DNA of 64,000 bases from Maridesulfovibrio hydrothermalis AM13 = DSM 14728 (GTDB lineage Bacteria; Desulfobacterota; Desulfovibrionia; Desulfovibrionales; Desulfovibrionaceae): assembly GCF_000331025.1 (NCBI RefSeq), contig NC_020055.1:3195370-3259369 (forward strand), in the 5' to 3' direction. Position numbers and translations under genes: made by a program. The notes below the pieces were generated by a model that saw only the letters and a program-made list of their open reading frames with translations, was not told the DNA's origin and did no database searches. Below are positions 34,661 to 44,359 of this stretch, piece by piece; position 1 is the first letter of the stretch; every line of letters begins with the position of its first letter.

Positions 34661-35944
34661 CTAATTTCTAACTATTGTCTGAGCACGGTCAGGACCGACT
34701 GAGACGATACCGACTTTAACTCCGGAGAGTTCTTCAATACGTGCAATATAATTTCTAGCGGCCTCTGGAAGATCATCATAGCTGCGTGCTGTGGTGATAT
34801 CCTCAGTCCAGCCGGGCATGGTTTCGTAAACAGGCTTTACTTCAGCCATGCTGTTCTCTTCCTGCGGAGGATAATCAACTTTTTCACCGCGATACTCGTA
34901 AGCAACGCAGATGTTGATGTCTTTAAGACCGGAAAGAACGTCCAGTTTGGTCAACGCAAATTCAGTGAGGTCGCAAAGTCTTGCTGTTTCACGCAGAATG
35001 ACCATATCGAGCCATCCGCAACGGCGTTTACGTCCGGTTGTTGCGCCGAACTCGTGACCGTTTTTCTGCAATGTCTTGCCGACTTCATCAAAAAGTTCGG
35101 TGGCAAAAGGACCGCTTCCCACTCTTGTAGTATAAGCTTTGCAAATACCGATGATGCGTTCAAGCTGGCGGGGGCCACACCCTGCGCCGGCGGCAGCATT
35201 ACCTGATACAACATTGGAGGAAGTTACAAAAGGATAGGTTCCGTGATCGATATCAAGGTGCACGCCTTGTGCTCCTTCAAATAGGACCATCTTGCCTTCT
35301 GCATTCATATCCTGAATTACGCCGGAGACATCACCTAAGTAGGGAACAATTCTTTCAGCTATGGGCAGAAGATCCTGATAAACTTTTTCAGGATCAAGAG
35401 CTTCTGTTTTGAAAAGATTTTCAAAAAGAACATTCTTTTCCTGTAAACCGACTTCAATCTTTTTACGCAGAAGTTTGAGGTCAGCAAGATCCGCTGCACG
35501 GATACCCACACGACTCATCTTATCTTCATAGCAAGGGCCGATACCACGTCCGGTAGTACCGATTTTGCTGTCTTCTGACTTAACTGACTCACGGCAATTA
35601 TCCATCAGCTTATGGTAAGCCATGATGATCTGAGCTTTCTTACTGATAACCATACGCTCAGGGGAAACATCAATACCCTTTGCAGCAAGTCCATCGATTT
35701 CCTTCAGGAAAACTTCGGGGTCCAGTACTACTCCGTTGCCGATAAGACACTTTTTACCTTCGTGAAGCACTCCGGATGGAATGAGGTGCAGGATACACTG
35801 CTCTCCTTCAACAACAAGAGTATGTCCTGCATTGTTTCCACCCTGAAAACGTACAATAGCCCCTGCATTTTCAGCGAGCATATCGACGATTTTACCTTTG
35901 CCTTCGTCACCCCATTGGGTTCCAACGATCACAGTATTAGACAT
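34661..35944 (-). CDS. purA: Adenylosuccinate synthetase
   Basis: GTP-dependent ligase of IMP and aspartate, the first committed step to AMP. At 427 residues it is full length. Signatures: [17 protein letters not shown] at the N-terminus, [10 protein letters not shown], the catalytic-site stretch [34 protein letters not shown] and [18 protein letters not shown] lies 10 nt before the start. holB follows downstream. The purine gene for the AICAR transformylase lies 2.2 kb away on the other strand. Confidence 0.98.
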   Translation of the reverse strand: MSNTVIVGTQWGDEGKGKIVDMLAENAGAIVRFQGGNNAGHTLVVEGEQCILHLIPSGVLHEGKKCLIGNGVVLDPEVFLKEIDGLAAKGIDVSPERMVISKKAQIIMAYHKLMDNCRESVKSEDSKIGTTGRGIGPCYEDKMSRVGIRAADLADLKLLRKKIEVGLQEKNVLFENLFKTEALDPEKVYQDLLPIAERIVPYLGDVSGVIQDMNAEGKMVLFEGAQGVHLDIDHGTYPFVTSSNVVSGNAAAGAGCGPRQLERIIGICKAYTTRVGSGPFATELFDEVGKTLQKNGHEFGATTGRKRRCGWLDMVILRETARLCDLTEFALTKLDVLSGLKDINICVAYEYRGEKVDYPPQEENSMAEVKPVYETMPGWTEDITTARSYDDLPEAARNYIARIEELSGVKVGIVSVGPDRAQTIVRN

Positions 35945-36129
35945 TATTAAAGTGCTCCTTCTACAGTGTATCCCGCCCCATTAGACGGGCTGGACTTTTT
36001 TCTGTAATTTGATGACTTGATAGCGACACTGCGTCTGACGTATATAAACAGAAATAGACTTATTATGCCACTATTTGATACCCCCTTTATCGGAGGCGTG
36101 ATAGTATGTAGCACGGCAGACGGGTTATA

Positions 36130-37626
36130 TTGCGTAAAAAATATTTCGGGGAAATGTCAATACATCAAAGTAAATTAAATCACCCAACAAAGGGCAACTT
36201 GATACTTTTTTCACAACATTTATTCAATATAATTGCATACTTGGTGTTTTTTGGTGTTTTTTTTCATTTATATTCACTAAAGCATGAAATTCCTTTGCCA
36301 AGCACCATCAGGGTTGCTGCTGTCGATATTGAACGGGTTTTCCCCAAATTATCACCCTGGGGACCGGGGTTTGATCTGGAGTTACTTCAGGAGTTCGCGG
36401 CTTACAGCGGAACCGAGCTGGAAATGACTCCTTTTGCCACCCACGATGAAGCTTTTGAAGCACTTGCCAGAGGGCAGGCTGACATTATGCTTGCCAGCGG
36501 TTACAATCCGGACAACCTGTCCCCGACAATTCCTGTTATTGCCGGCCCTGTCTATGAAGAAAGTCCAGCTCTGATGCTGCACAACATCCGCAGATTTGAA
36601 CTGCGCACACCTTTTGAACTTTGCGATCAAGATATCTTTGTTCCCAATCACTCCGACCTGCTGCAAATTTTCGACAATCTCAAAGAACAGCTTGCATGCT
36701 CGCCGAACCTGCTGACAAACCAAAACTCCACGCACCTTGCTTCCCTGATGGAATATAACAGCAACAAAAATGTGCGTTTCCATTTAGTTGAAGCCGGAGC
36801 CTTCAAACCCATTCAACCATTTCTTCACCGCTTACGGGTAACCGACAACTTCGGCGATGACCTGCAGTACAGGTGGTATCTACGCGATGACGTTCAGGGA
36901 TTAAATAGAGCCATAGAAGACTACTGGCATATGATCACTTCCAACGGAACCATTGCCGACAAACGTGAAATGTATTTTGGATTCATTCCTGAAGAGACAG
37001 ACTTTTACGACCTGTACACCTTCCGCAAAAATATCCGGGAAAAACTTCCTCTGTATAAAAAACACATCCTCAGTGCTTCCCGAAAATATAATATAGACCC
37101 TCTGTTCCTTGCAGCTGTCATGTATCAGGAATCTCATTTCAACCCGCTTGCACGCAGTAAAACCGGAGTTCGCGGCCTGATGCAGCTGACCACCGACACG
37201 GCCGACCTGCTGAAACTGACCAGCAGGCTCGACCCGCAACAGTCTATTACCGGCGGGGCAAAATATTTAAGATTCCTGTGGGATAAGCTGGAAAGCCGGG
37301 ATGTGGACGGCTGGGACCGCTGGCTGTTTACCCTTGCGGCCTACAATCAGGGGCTTGGACACGTATATGATGCCATTGATACCGCTTCTTATATCGGAAA
37401 AGATCCAGGTTCATGGCGGTCGCTTAAACAAGTTTTCCCGCTCCTGACCAGAACAAAATATCACTCCAATACACGCTACGGCTACACAAGAGGCTATGAA
37501 GCCGTAGATTACGTAGACAGCATCCGCTACTACTATTATATTATGAAAGGGCTAGCTGTCCTCCCGGGGCTTGAGGCGCAATACCTTGCTCCTTTTGTCA
37601 CCGGAACGGTTTCGTTTTCCCGCTGA
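36130..37626 (+). CDS. MltF-like membrane-bound lytic transglycosylase
   Basis: Cleaves the glycan strand of peptidoglycan. A signal-anchor helix (about residues 28-45; FNIIAYLVFFGVFFHLYS) is followed by an SBP_bac_3-like domain (about 58-295; TIRVAAVDIERVFPKLSPWG) and an SLT domain (about 305-480). The catalytic glutamate is E334 in MYQESHFNPLA, with the family motif TGVRGLMQLT and the AAYNQG stretch. This arrangement is that of MltF. The start is uncertain: TTG 36130 or ATG 36154, 24 nt later. The last 75 nt overlap a convergent gene. Confidence 0.85.
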   Translation: MRKKYFGEMSIHQSKLNHPTKGNLILFSQHLFNIIAYLVFFGVFFHLYSLKHEIPLPSTIRVAAVDIERVFPKLSPWGPGFDLELLQEFAAYSGTELEMTPFATHDEAFEALARGQADIMLASGYNPDNLSPTIPVIAGPVYEESPALMLHNIRRFELRTPFELCDQDIFVPNHSDLLQIFDNLKEQLACSPNLLTNQNSTHLASLMEYNSNKNVRFHLVEAGAFKPIQPFLHRLRVTDNFGDDLQYRWYLRDDVQGLNRAIEDYWHMITSNGTIADKREMYFGFIPEETDFYDLYTFRKNIREKLPLYKKHILSASRKYNIDPLFLAAVMYQESHFNPLARSKTGVRGLMQLTTDTADLLKLTSRLDPQQSITGGAKYLRFLWDKLESRDVDGWDRWLFTLAAYNQGLGHVYDAIDTASYIGKDPGSWRSLKQVFPLLTRTKYHSNTRYGYTRGYEAVDYVDSIRYYYYIMKGLAVLPGLEAQYLAPFVTGTVSFSR

Positions 37627-37944
37627 CTTACCACCAGAATCTTTTTTTCCTCCACCAACGGTGAATAATTCGTCCTCCCCTTTAACAGGGACAAAATCAG
37701 GACGGGGGGACATGGATTCAGGTCCGCAGGATTCGGCCCAATTATAATTAAAAAGCTGGTTTTTGAGCTTTACAGCCTGTATCATTCCAAAAACAATTGT
37801 GGCCTCTTCCCACTTTCTGGTGGGCTGAAAATTGGCAACCTCCGCCTCATATTTGCTCCAGAGATCCATTAGAGATGCTTCGTCATAAGCATTGAGCTGT
37901 TTTGCAAGTTTCAGCAGTGCCTTTTCCATATAACCTTCTGACAT
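37552..37944 (-). CDS. Hypothetical helical protein, convergent overlap with the MltF-like gene
   Basis: Unrecognised 130-residue protein. Residues 1-75 look helical and conserved in character (AKQLNAYDEASLMDLWSKYE, QPTRKWEEATIVFGMIQAV). The tail from about 85 is basic and Gly/Ser/Lys-rich (GGGKKDSGGKSAGKRNRSGD) and may be disordered or nucleic-acid binding. A GGGAGA site lies 5 nt before the ATG. Its last 75 nt overlap the end of the MltF-like gene on the other strand, and the overlap covers the basic tail. I infer it is real from the ribosome site and the amino-acid pattern. Confidence 0.65.
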   Translation of the reverse strand: MSEGYMEKALLKLAKQLNAYDEASLMDLWSKYEAEVANFQPTRKWEEATIVFGMIQAVKLKNQLFNYNWAESCGPESMSPRPDFVPVKGEDELFTVGGGKKDSGGKSAGKRNRSGDKRSKVLRLKPREDS

Positions 37945-38119
37945 ATATTCTCCCGATTAAGTGCTACCGAACAGACCAGAAAAATAATTTTTCCCAAAAA
38001 TCGTCCGGGGGGACAAAGCCTAACAAAAAGGTGGCTGATACCGCAATTCAAAATTGCCCACATTTTAAGCCTGTGCTATTAGCCCTCATCCACAAGGCAA
38101 AATTTTACGGAGAACAACA

Positions 38120-39394
38120 ATGAGCGATCTTAAAAAAATGTACAAAACTCTCCAGCAGGATCCTTTTCCTGCTGATATGACTGTAACCCTCGGGGAGCAG
38201 AAACTTACCTTCAAAAAAAGAACATGGGATATTGAAGGCGAAACCAAAGGACTGCGCTATGGTGAAAACCCTGATCAACCGGCAGCTCTTTACGAACTGG
38301 TTTCCGGCGGTCTGGAATATGACGGCATCAAATTTCGCGGAGAAGGACAGGGTCTGGTTTCCGCTCTTACTGAAGAGCACATGATTCAAGCTGGTAAACA
38401 CCCCGGTAAAACCAACCTTACCGATGTTGATAATGCCCTGAACATCCTTCAGTATCTTACTGCCAAGCCCGCTGCTGTTATCCTCAAGCATAACAACCCC
38501 TGCGGCGCAGCCTGGTCTGACGAAGGCGTAGGCACTGCTCTGCGCAACGCTTTTCAGGCTGACCGCATTGCAGCCTTTGGCGGCGCAATTGTTGTCAACC
38601 GTCCCCTGACTATGGAAGCTGCCGAAGTTATCGATAGCGCATATTTTGAAGTTGTCGCTGCTCCCGCATTTGAAAAAGGGACACTTGAAGTTCTTAAAAA
38701 ACGCAAAAACCTGCGTATTCTCCAGATCCCCGGTATCAATGATCTGGAAAATCTTCTGGGTCAGCCTTTCCTTGACGTCAAGTCCCTTATGGACGGCGGC
38801 ATGGTTATCCAGTTTTCTTTCCGCAACCGCATTCTCAGCGCTGAAGATTTTATCCCCGCCACCGCAGAAAAAGATGGTTCCAGCTACAGCGCCCGAACTC
38901 CTTCTAAACAGGAAGCGGATGACCTTCTGTTCGCATGGGCGGTTGAGGCAGGCGTTACTTCAAACTCTGTAATCTTTGCTAAAGACGGCGTAACCACCGC
39001 CATCGGTACAGGTGAACAGGATCGCGTCGGATGTGTCGAGCTGGCTATCACCAAAGCCCGCACCAAATATGCAGACGGTCTTACTTTTGAAAAGTTCCAG
39101 ATGTCACTTTTTGAGCTCAAGCTCAAGGCTATCAAAGATGAGCAGGCTGCTGCTGATCTCGCTGAAATAGAAAAGGCTGCTGTTGAAGCTCAAGCCGGAC
39201 TTAAAGGGTCTGTACTGGTTTCAGACGGTTTCTTCCCGTTCCGTGACGGCGTAGATCTGTGCATGGCGCAAGGCATCACTGCTATCGCCCAGCCCGGCGG
39301 CTCCATCAGAGATCACGAAATCATTCAGGCTGTGAACGAAGCCAGCCCGCAGGTTGCAATGGTTTTCACAGGACAGCGTTCTTTTAAACATTAA
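38120..39394 (+). CDS. Stand-alone AICAR transformylase (PurH C-terminal domain)
   Basis: Formyltransferase converting AICAR to FAICAR with 10-formyl-tetrahydrofolate. At 424 residues it covers only the transformylase half of PurH, with no N-terminal MGS-type IMP cyclohydrolase domain. The catalytic K123-H124 lie in ILKHNNPCGAA, and the C-terminal markers SDGFFPFRDGVD and QPGGSIRDHEI are present. The IMP cyclohydrolase must be encoded elsewhere in the genome as a separate protein; the family arrangement is seen in other anaerobes. A ribosome site (GGAGAA) precedes the ATG. Confidence 0.9.
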   Translation: MSDLKKMYKTLQQDPFPADMTVTLGEQKLTFKKRTWDIEGETKGLRYGENPDQPAALYELVSGGLEYDGIKFRGEGQGLVSALTEEHMIQAGKHPGKTNLTDVDNALNILQYLTAKPAAVILKHNNPCGAAWSDEGVGTALRNAFQADRIAAFGGAIVVNRPLTMEAAEVIDSAYFEVVAAPAFEKGTLEVLKKRKNLRILQIPGINDLENLLGQPFLDVKSLMDGGMVIQFSFRNRILSAEDFIPATAEKDGSSYSARTPSKQEADDLLFAWAVEAGVTSNSVIFAKDGVTTAIGTGEQDRVGCVELAITKARTKYADGLTFEKFQMSLFELKLKAIKDEQAAADLAEIEKAAVEAQAGLKGSVLVSDGFFPFRDGVDLCMAQGITAIAQPGGSIRDHEIIQAVNEASPQVAMVFTGQRSFKH

Positions 39395-39767
39395 AAATGA
39401 GCTTCGCGCTCCAGTTGACAATTTCGCCCCGGCCGAAAAGCAAACCAGTCCTTAGATAAAAAAACTTGCTTAAGATTCTTAGGAATATGGAGTGCATAAT
39501 AAAGAGACGCCCCTTCGGGCTTCGTGGCTGTGAAAGATTTATTTCTTTAAAGATACTTCTTTTTTCACAAAGAAGGGTCCAAAAGCGTCATTTCAATACC
39601 TGACTATTTATGATAGAAAATCCCCGGATGCCTTAATATGAGGTATCCGGGTTAATAATATTTACGGCTTTTCAGTTATACAACACCTCTCTGGGCTGCG
39701 GATATGCGGCAGAGTGCGGGAATTTAGACTGTACGGCAAACACAGAAATATTCCCGGAAGGAATTAC
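39395..39767. other. Intergenic region with a dispersed repeat and a hairpin
   Basis: A 373-bp gap without a protein gene. At 39401-39432 there is a shortened copy of the dispersed repeat (ATGAGCTTCGCGCTCC, then ACAATTTCGCCCCGG). At 39623-39651, CCCGGATGCCT pairs with AGGTATCCGGG (one G-T) around a 7-nt loop, an inverted repeat without a T-tract. A GC-rich bit (GACGCCCCTTCGGGC) lies in between. I see no promoter I would call. Confidence 0.5.
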
Positions 39768-41831
39768 ATGTCCCTATTCAAGGAAGGGCGATATATCGCG
39801 CCCGGAAATATTGTTGAGTTTATGCATGGCAACCAGCCACAGCTTGCATTTGTTATTGAAGAACAGGCCGGTAAGGTCATGCTCTACACCATAAATAAGC
39901 GTGAAACGAAAATGCCTGCAGCGCGGGTTCTTCCGTGGATCGGACCGCAATATTCCCCAACTGCTACGCGGCAGGAAATGCTTGATTTTTTAGTCTCCCA
40001 TCAAGAAAAACGCGGCGAAATTCAAGCCGGGCTTGATACCATGGAAATATGGGAGCTTGCTCAGGGCGAGCTTGAAAAAGCACCATTAGAATGGTTTGCC
40101 GGACTTCTCTGGGAAAAACCGGAGACCGACCAGATTTCCGCTCTTGGGCGGGCCATGATTGCCGCCAAGACTCATTTCAAATTTCAGCCGCCTGAATTCG
40201 TGATCTACACGCAGGACAAAGTAGACCTGCGCCTCCAGCAGGAGGCTGAAGAAAAATCCCGCGAAAAAATTATGACGGCAGGTCAGGAGCTTTTCAAAAA
40301 TATCTGGGCTGCGCGTGAATCGGGCGGGAAAATAAGACCGGACCAGATTCCAGACATGTCTGAAGAAATTGCCGATGGTCTTAAATCTTTTCTCATGGAC
40401 CGTGTTTCCGGACTGAATGAAGAAAAATCCAACAAAATGTGGTCCGCACTCCGCAAAGGCCTGCCTGACCACCCACACCTGCCTTTGCTGCTGGCACAAG
40501 GCTGGGGGATAATTCCCCAGCACCATAACTATCTTTTTGATGAAGCAGACTACTGCTCTGATGACAGCTGGTCAGATAAATATACTGACGAAATAAACAG
40601 ACTGACTGACGCAGTTGAAACCAAAGCCGCAGCCCCATGCCCGCTGCCCATGCGCTCTATTGATGCAGCAACGACAAAAGACATTGATGATGCCTTCAAT
40701 CTGATAAAAAAAGATGACGGCGGCTACACTCTGACAATCGCCCTTGCACGCCCCTGTATGGACTGGGATTTCGGTGGTGAACTTGATCAGGCGGTAATGA
40801 AACGGGGAACCAGTATCTATCTGCCGGAAGGCACCAGCCATATGATGCCTGAAGCATTGGGTATCGGAGCTTTAAGCCTTTTTGCCGGAGAACTGCGTCC
40901 TGCTCTCATCACAACTTTTGAAATTGATCAACTGGGTGTCGTCACCTCCGTGTCTCCGCACACAGGATGGGTGAAGATTACCGACAACAGCACCTATATA
41001 GCTGTTGAACAGATGCTCAGAGACGGTAGTGATGATGAAATGGCTTTAGCCTTCGAATTGTCAGAAAAACTTTTGGAACTGCGCATCAAAAATGGTGCGG
41101 TGGTTATTCGCCGGCCGGAACCGGAGCTTTCCCTCGATGGATGGCCCGAAAAAACTTCCGTTAAAATTTCCACAAAGGAAGATACCGCCCGCGCCGACCA
41201 GATTATCAGCGAATTCATGATTCTGGCAAACTCCGGATTGGGTAAATTTGCTGAAGATCACGGCTTTCCCCTGTTATACAGAACTCAGGATATTGTGCTG
41301 CCCTCTGATTTGAGCGGCATTGTAACCGAGCCGCACGAAATTTTTCAACGTGTCCGGCAGATGGTTCCCCCGCAGATGGAAACCGTCCCCAAAAAACATG
41401 CGACTCTTGCTGTGACCGGATACAGCCCTATCACGTCTCCGCTGCGCCGCTATGCAGACTTTATCAACATGGCTCAGCTTTGCCATTACCTGATGGAAGA
41501 ACAGCCTAAGTGGGATAGCGATGAACTTAAAGCTCTGGCTGACACTCTGCAACTCCGCTTGCAGTCAGTCATAAAGATTCAACGATTCAGACCCAGATAC
41601 TGGAAACTGCTCTACCTGCTGCAAAACAAAAAACAGTGGCAACATGCGGTTATTGTCGATGACAGCGGCCCGCTGACAACACTGGCCATGCCTGAAATTC
41701 AGATCAATGTCCGGGTTCCGCGCCCCATGCTGGGTGACAAACTGTATCCGGGACAGATGTTTCAGATCAGATTTAACAGAATTGACCCTCTCACCAATGA
41801 GCTTAGGGTTGTTGAAGCTATGGAAGAATAA
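39768..41831 (+). CDS. RNase II/RNase R-type exoribonuclease
   Basis: A 687-residue RNB-family 3'-5' exonuclease. The catalytic acidic cluster is intact in SIDAATTKDIDDAF, and the second signature TSPLRRYADFIN is present near residue 573. The N-terminal region (about 1-270) is helical and not a typical cold-shock pair; the C-terminus may include an S1-like strand set (VRVPRPMLGDKLYPGQMF). It is closer to the short RNase II-like proteins of deltaproteobacteria and cyanobacteria than to E. coli Rnb. ATG 39768 has GGAAGGA upstream; an in-frame GTG at 39714 is less likely. Confidence 0.85.
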   Translation: MSLFKEGRYIAPGNIVEFMHGNQPQLAFVIEEQAGKVMLYTINKRETKMPAARVLPWIGPQYSPTATRQEMLDFLVSHQEKRGEIQAGLDTMEIWELAQGELEKAPLEWFAGLLWEKPETDQISALGRAMIAAKTHFKFQPPEFVIYTQDKVDLRLQQEAEEKSREKIMTAGQELFKNIWAARESGGKIRPDQIPDMSEEIADGLKSFLMDRVSGLNEEKSNKMWSALRKGLPDHPHLPLLLAQGWGIIPQHHNYLFDEADYCSDDSWSDKYTDEINRLTDAVETKAAAPCPLPMRSIDAATTKDIDDAFNLIKKDDGGYTLTIALARPCMDWDFGGELDQAVMKRGTSIYLPEGTSHMMPEALGIGALSLFAGELRPALITTFEIDQLGVVTSVSPHTGWVKITDNSTYIAVEQMLRDGSDDEMALAFELSEKLLELRIKNGAVVIRRPEPELSLDGWPEKTSVKISTKEDTARADQIISEFMILANSGLGKFAEDHGFPLLYRTQDIVLPSDLSGIVTEPHEIFQRVRQMVPPQMETVPKKHATLAVTGYSPITSPLRRYADFINMAQLCHYLMEEQPKWDSDELKALADTLQLRLQSVIKIQRFRPRYWKLLYLLQNKKQWQHAVIVDDSGPLTTLAMPEIQINVRVPRPMLGDKLYPGQMFQIRFNRIDPLTNELRVVEAMEE

Positions 41832-42082
41832 CGGTTCATTCCAAAACTATTGCTAATTTCAGACTGTTTTTTTGAGTGAAACTAGCATATAGATTGTACG
41901 GTTTTTTAAAACATTCACGGCATCCACGCACTGGTACTGTTTTTTTAAACCGGAGTAATAAAACATCATTTGCAGATTGCTCAGGGTTCTCCGTATGGCC
42001 CGCCATCGGAAGAAGCCCCCCTTATGAGCTGGCTGCGGCAAACGCATTAAAAACGCAAAAAAGACTTAAAGGAGTTTGAAGC

Positions 42083-42667
42083 ATGCTCTGGATATTCTGG
42101 CTGGTTTTTGCATATTTTCTGGGATCTATTCCCTTCGGGCTTTTCATCGGCAAGATCTGTTGCAACATCGACATCCGCACAGAAGGAAGCAAAAGCACCG
42201 GTGCTACCAACGTAGCCCGCCTTTGCGGATTTAAATACGGTATGACTGCACTTATTCTTGATATTGCCAAAGGATTCATTCCTGTACTCATGGCTTCCCA
42301 GTACAGCCACAACTGGCTGTTCCTGTCTTTGGTTGCCCTGTCCGCAGTAATTGGACATGTCTTCTCTATGTTCATGGATATGAAAGGTGGAAAGGCCGTT
42401 GCTACAACAATCGGTGTGTTTCTAGTACTCGCCCCAGCGGCAACATTCTGGGCTGTAGCTCTTTGCGCTGCTGTTATCTTTCTTTCCGGCTATGTATCGA
42501 TGGGATCGCTCACTCTTGCGATCACCCTGCCCGTTTTTGCATTGATTACCGGCTCCGTCGGGGCTGTTCCTCTGGGCTGCATTTTGACTCTCATGCTCTT
42601 CTGGACTCACAGATCGAACATCAGCCGCCTTGCTAAAGGTGAAGAAATATCATGGAAAAAGAAATAA
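42083..42667 (+). CDS. plsY: Acyl-phosphate:glycerol-3-phosphate acyltransferase PlsY
   Basis: Membrane enzyme that makes lysophosphatidate from acyl-phosphate, the first step of phospholipid synthesis. All family motifs are visible in 194 residues: GSIPFG, GSKSTGATNVARLCG, GHVFSMFMDMKGGKAVAT, and the C-terminal THRSNISRLAKGEE. Five hydrophobic helices are present. AAAGGAG precedes the ATG. The 251-bp gap upstream is AT-rich and holds its promoter region, with nothing I can define. Confidence 0.95.
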   Translation: MLWIFWLVFAYFLGSIPFGLFIGKICCNIDIRTEGSKSTGATNVARLCGFKYGMTALILDIAKGFIPVLMASQYSHNWLFLSLVALSAVIGHVFSMFMDMKGGKAVATTIGVFLVLAPAATFWAVALCAAVIFLSGYVSMGSLTLAITLPVFALITGSVGAVPLGCILTLMLFWTHRSNISRLAKGEEISWKKK

Positions 42668-42693
42668 CCCTTTTCCAGATGCACACTAAATAA

Positions 42694-42738
42694 ATAATCC
42701 CGCGATCTTCAATTACGAAAATCGCGGGATTATTTTTT
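42694..42738 (+). terminator. Bidirectional terminator between plsY and the HD-GYP gene
   Basis: ATAATCCCGCGAT pairs perfectly with ATCGCGGGATTAT over a 14-nt loop; T-rich sequence follows on both strands, serving two convergent genes. Confidence 0.85.
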
Positions 42739-42755
42739 ATTGTTCTCGATAAAAA

Positions 42756-44327
42756 CTAATCCTGATAGCTTTTCCTTATCTCCATAATCTCATCAAGACT
42801 ATCAAAGAACAACTCCACAAGCGCCGGATCAAACATAATCTCACTATTTGCTTTCAGATACTCAAGGGCGCGATCAACCGGCCATGCACTCTTGTATACC
42901 CGCTCACTGCACAAGGCATCAAAAACATCAGTCACGCAAATGATTCTTCCGGCAATACTGATGGCATCACCTTTAAGCCCTTGCGGATATCCTGATCCAT
43001 CCCAATACTCATGATGTTCATGCGCAATGGTGGCTGCGGTTTTAAGCAGCTTTCTATGGCTTGCCCGTAAAATATTATAGCCGATATCTGTATGGGTTCT
43101 CATGATCTTAAGTTCATCAGAAGTAAGCTTTCCGGGTTTAAGCAAGATGGAATCAGGAATACCGATTTTACCTACATCATGCATAGGTGAAGCATAATAA
43201 AGTTCATCAACCACCCGCTGATCAAGCCCCATTGCCGTACCTAAAATACGGGCTATTTCTGAAACCCTGATAACATGGAATGCTGTTTCTTTTGAACGAA
43301 ACTCCACCACTTCGCCAAGCATACGTACTATTTCTTTCTGAGTATCAAGAACTTCCTGATTGAGATAAATATTATCAAAGGCTATACCCACATTATCAGA
43401 AAAGACACGCAGAAGATCTTCATCCTGCTCACTGAAAGCAACCCCGCCGCCTTCTACATACAGCAGGTGAGACCCTTTCAATCTGGTAGGCAGATATCCA
43501 ATATAATCATTCCCCATAAAGCAGCCGTGGCCAATGTCACATATCTCCTTAAATCTAGCCCTCGTAACGTCTGAAATTTCGCCGCATTCCTCCACGGAAT
43601 CATGGCAGGATGCATATCTTCCAGTAGCTGCAATAATATGCATATCATCCTTATCCGGACTGGACACCGCCACTCCATTACCTTTCATATAAACAGAATC
43701 CCGCAACCCCATAAGAGAGATAACCTGAGTCAAAACCCCTTGGGCCAGTCGTCCCACAGACTTCTGTTGAAAAAGATCACTGGAGGCCTCAATAATATGC
43801 TTCAAACCTTTGCGGTTCTGCTCAATTACCAGAATATCCCTGTATGAGCGCAGGGCTGAAAGGACAGATGTAAACAATCTCTGAGCAGTAAGTTCGGCTT
43901 TATGTTTATAATCGTTAATGTCGTACTCAAGGATAACCTTACGCTCAGGGGCCTGCCCCGGCTGACCGGTGCGTAGAATAATCCTGACCATCTGGTTTTC
44001 CAGCTCTTCCCTTATAATCTTGACCAGCTCCAGTCCGGCATGATTGGTCTCCATGACTACATCAAGAAGAATCACTGCTATATCCGCATGCTCCTTCATT
44101 ATATCAAGAGCTTCTTCAGCGGTATAAGCACTTAAGAATTGAATCCCTGCGCCCTCAAAAGAAAAATCGTCCAAAACAAGACGAGTGGTGCTATGTACGT
44201 CAACTTCATCATCCACAATAAGGATTTTCCAACTCTTGGAACTACTCTTCGCTTCCATAACTTCTACAGATGGTTCTTCGGCAAAAAGAAGCTCGTCACT
44301 TTCAAAGGGAATATTATCCTCGCCCAT
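42756..44327 (-). CDS. Response regulator with HD-GYP domain (c-di-GMP phosphodiesterase)
   Basis: A 523-residue protein: receiver (about 34-155, phospho-acceptor D89 in VILLDVVME), a DUF3369/GAF-like sensor linker (about 180-345), and HD-GYP (about 350-515). The metal-binding motifs are intact: SPMHDVGKIGIPD, THTDIGYNIL, and HHEYWDGSGYPQG with the GYP signature. It should hydrolyse c-di-GMP to GMP or pGpG. It is 32 nt downstream of a REC-histidine kinase gene with a near-identical N-terminal half, so the two act together or arose by duplication. Confidence 0.93.
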   Translation of the reverse strand: MGEDNIPFESDELLFAEEPSVEVMEAKSSSKSWKILIVDDEVDVHSTTRLVLDDFSFEGAGIQFLSAYTAEEALDIMKEHADIAVILLDVVMETNHAGLELVKIIREELENQMVRIILRTGQPGQAPERKVILEYDINDYKHKAELTAQRLFTSVLSALRSYRDILVIEQNRKGLKHIIEASSDLFQQKSVGRLAQGVLTQVISLMGLRDSVYMKGNGVAVSSPDKDDMHIIAATGRYASCHDSVEECGEISDVTRARFKEICDIGHGCFMGNDYIGYLPTRLKGSHLLYVEGGGVAFSEQDEDLLRVFSDNVGIAFDNIYLNQEVLDTQKEIVRMLGEVVEFRSKETAFHVIRVSEIARILGTAMGLDQRVVDELYYASPMHDVGKIGIPDSILLKPGKLTSDELKIMRTHTDIGYNILRASHRKLLKTAATIAHEHHEYWDGSGYPQGLKGDAISIAGRIICVTDVFDALCSERVYKSAWPVDRALEYLKANSEIMFDPALVELFFDSLDEIMEIRKSYQD

Positions 44328-44359
44328 CTACTACCTCACTTACTTATTACGCCTAAGGC

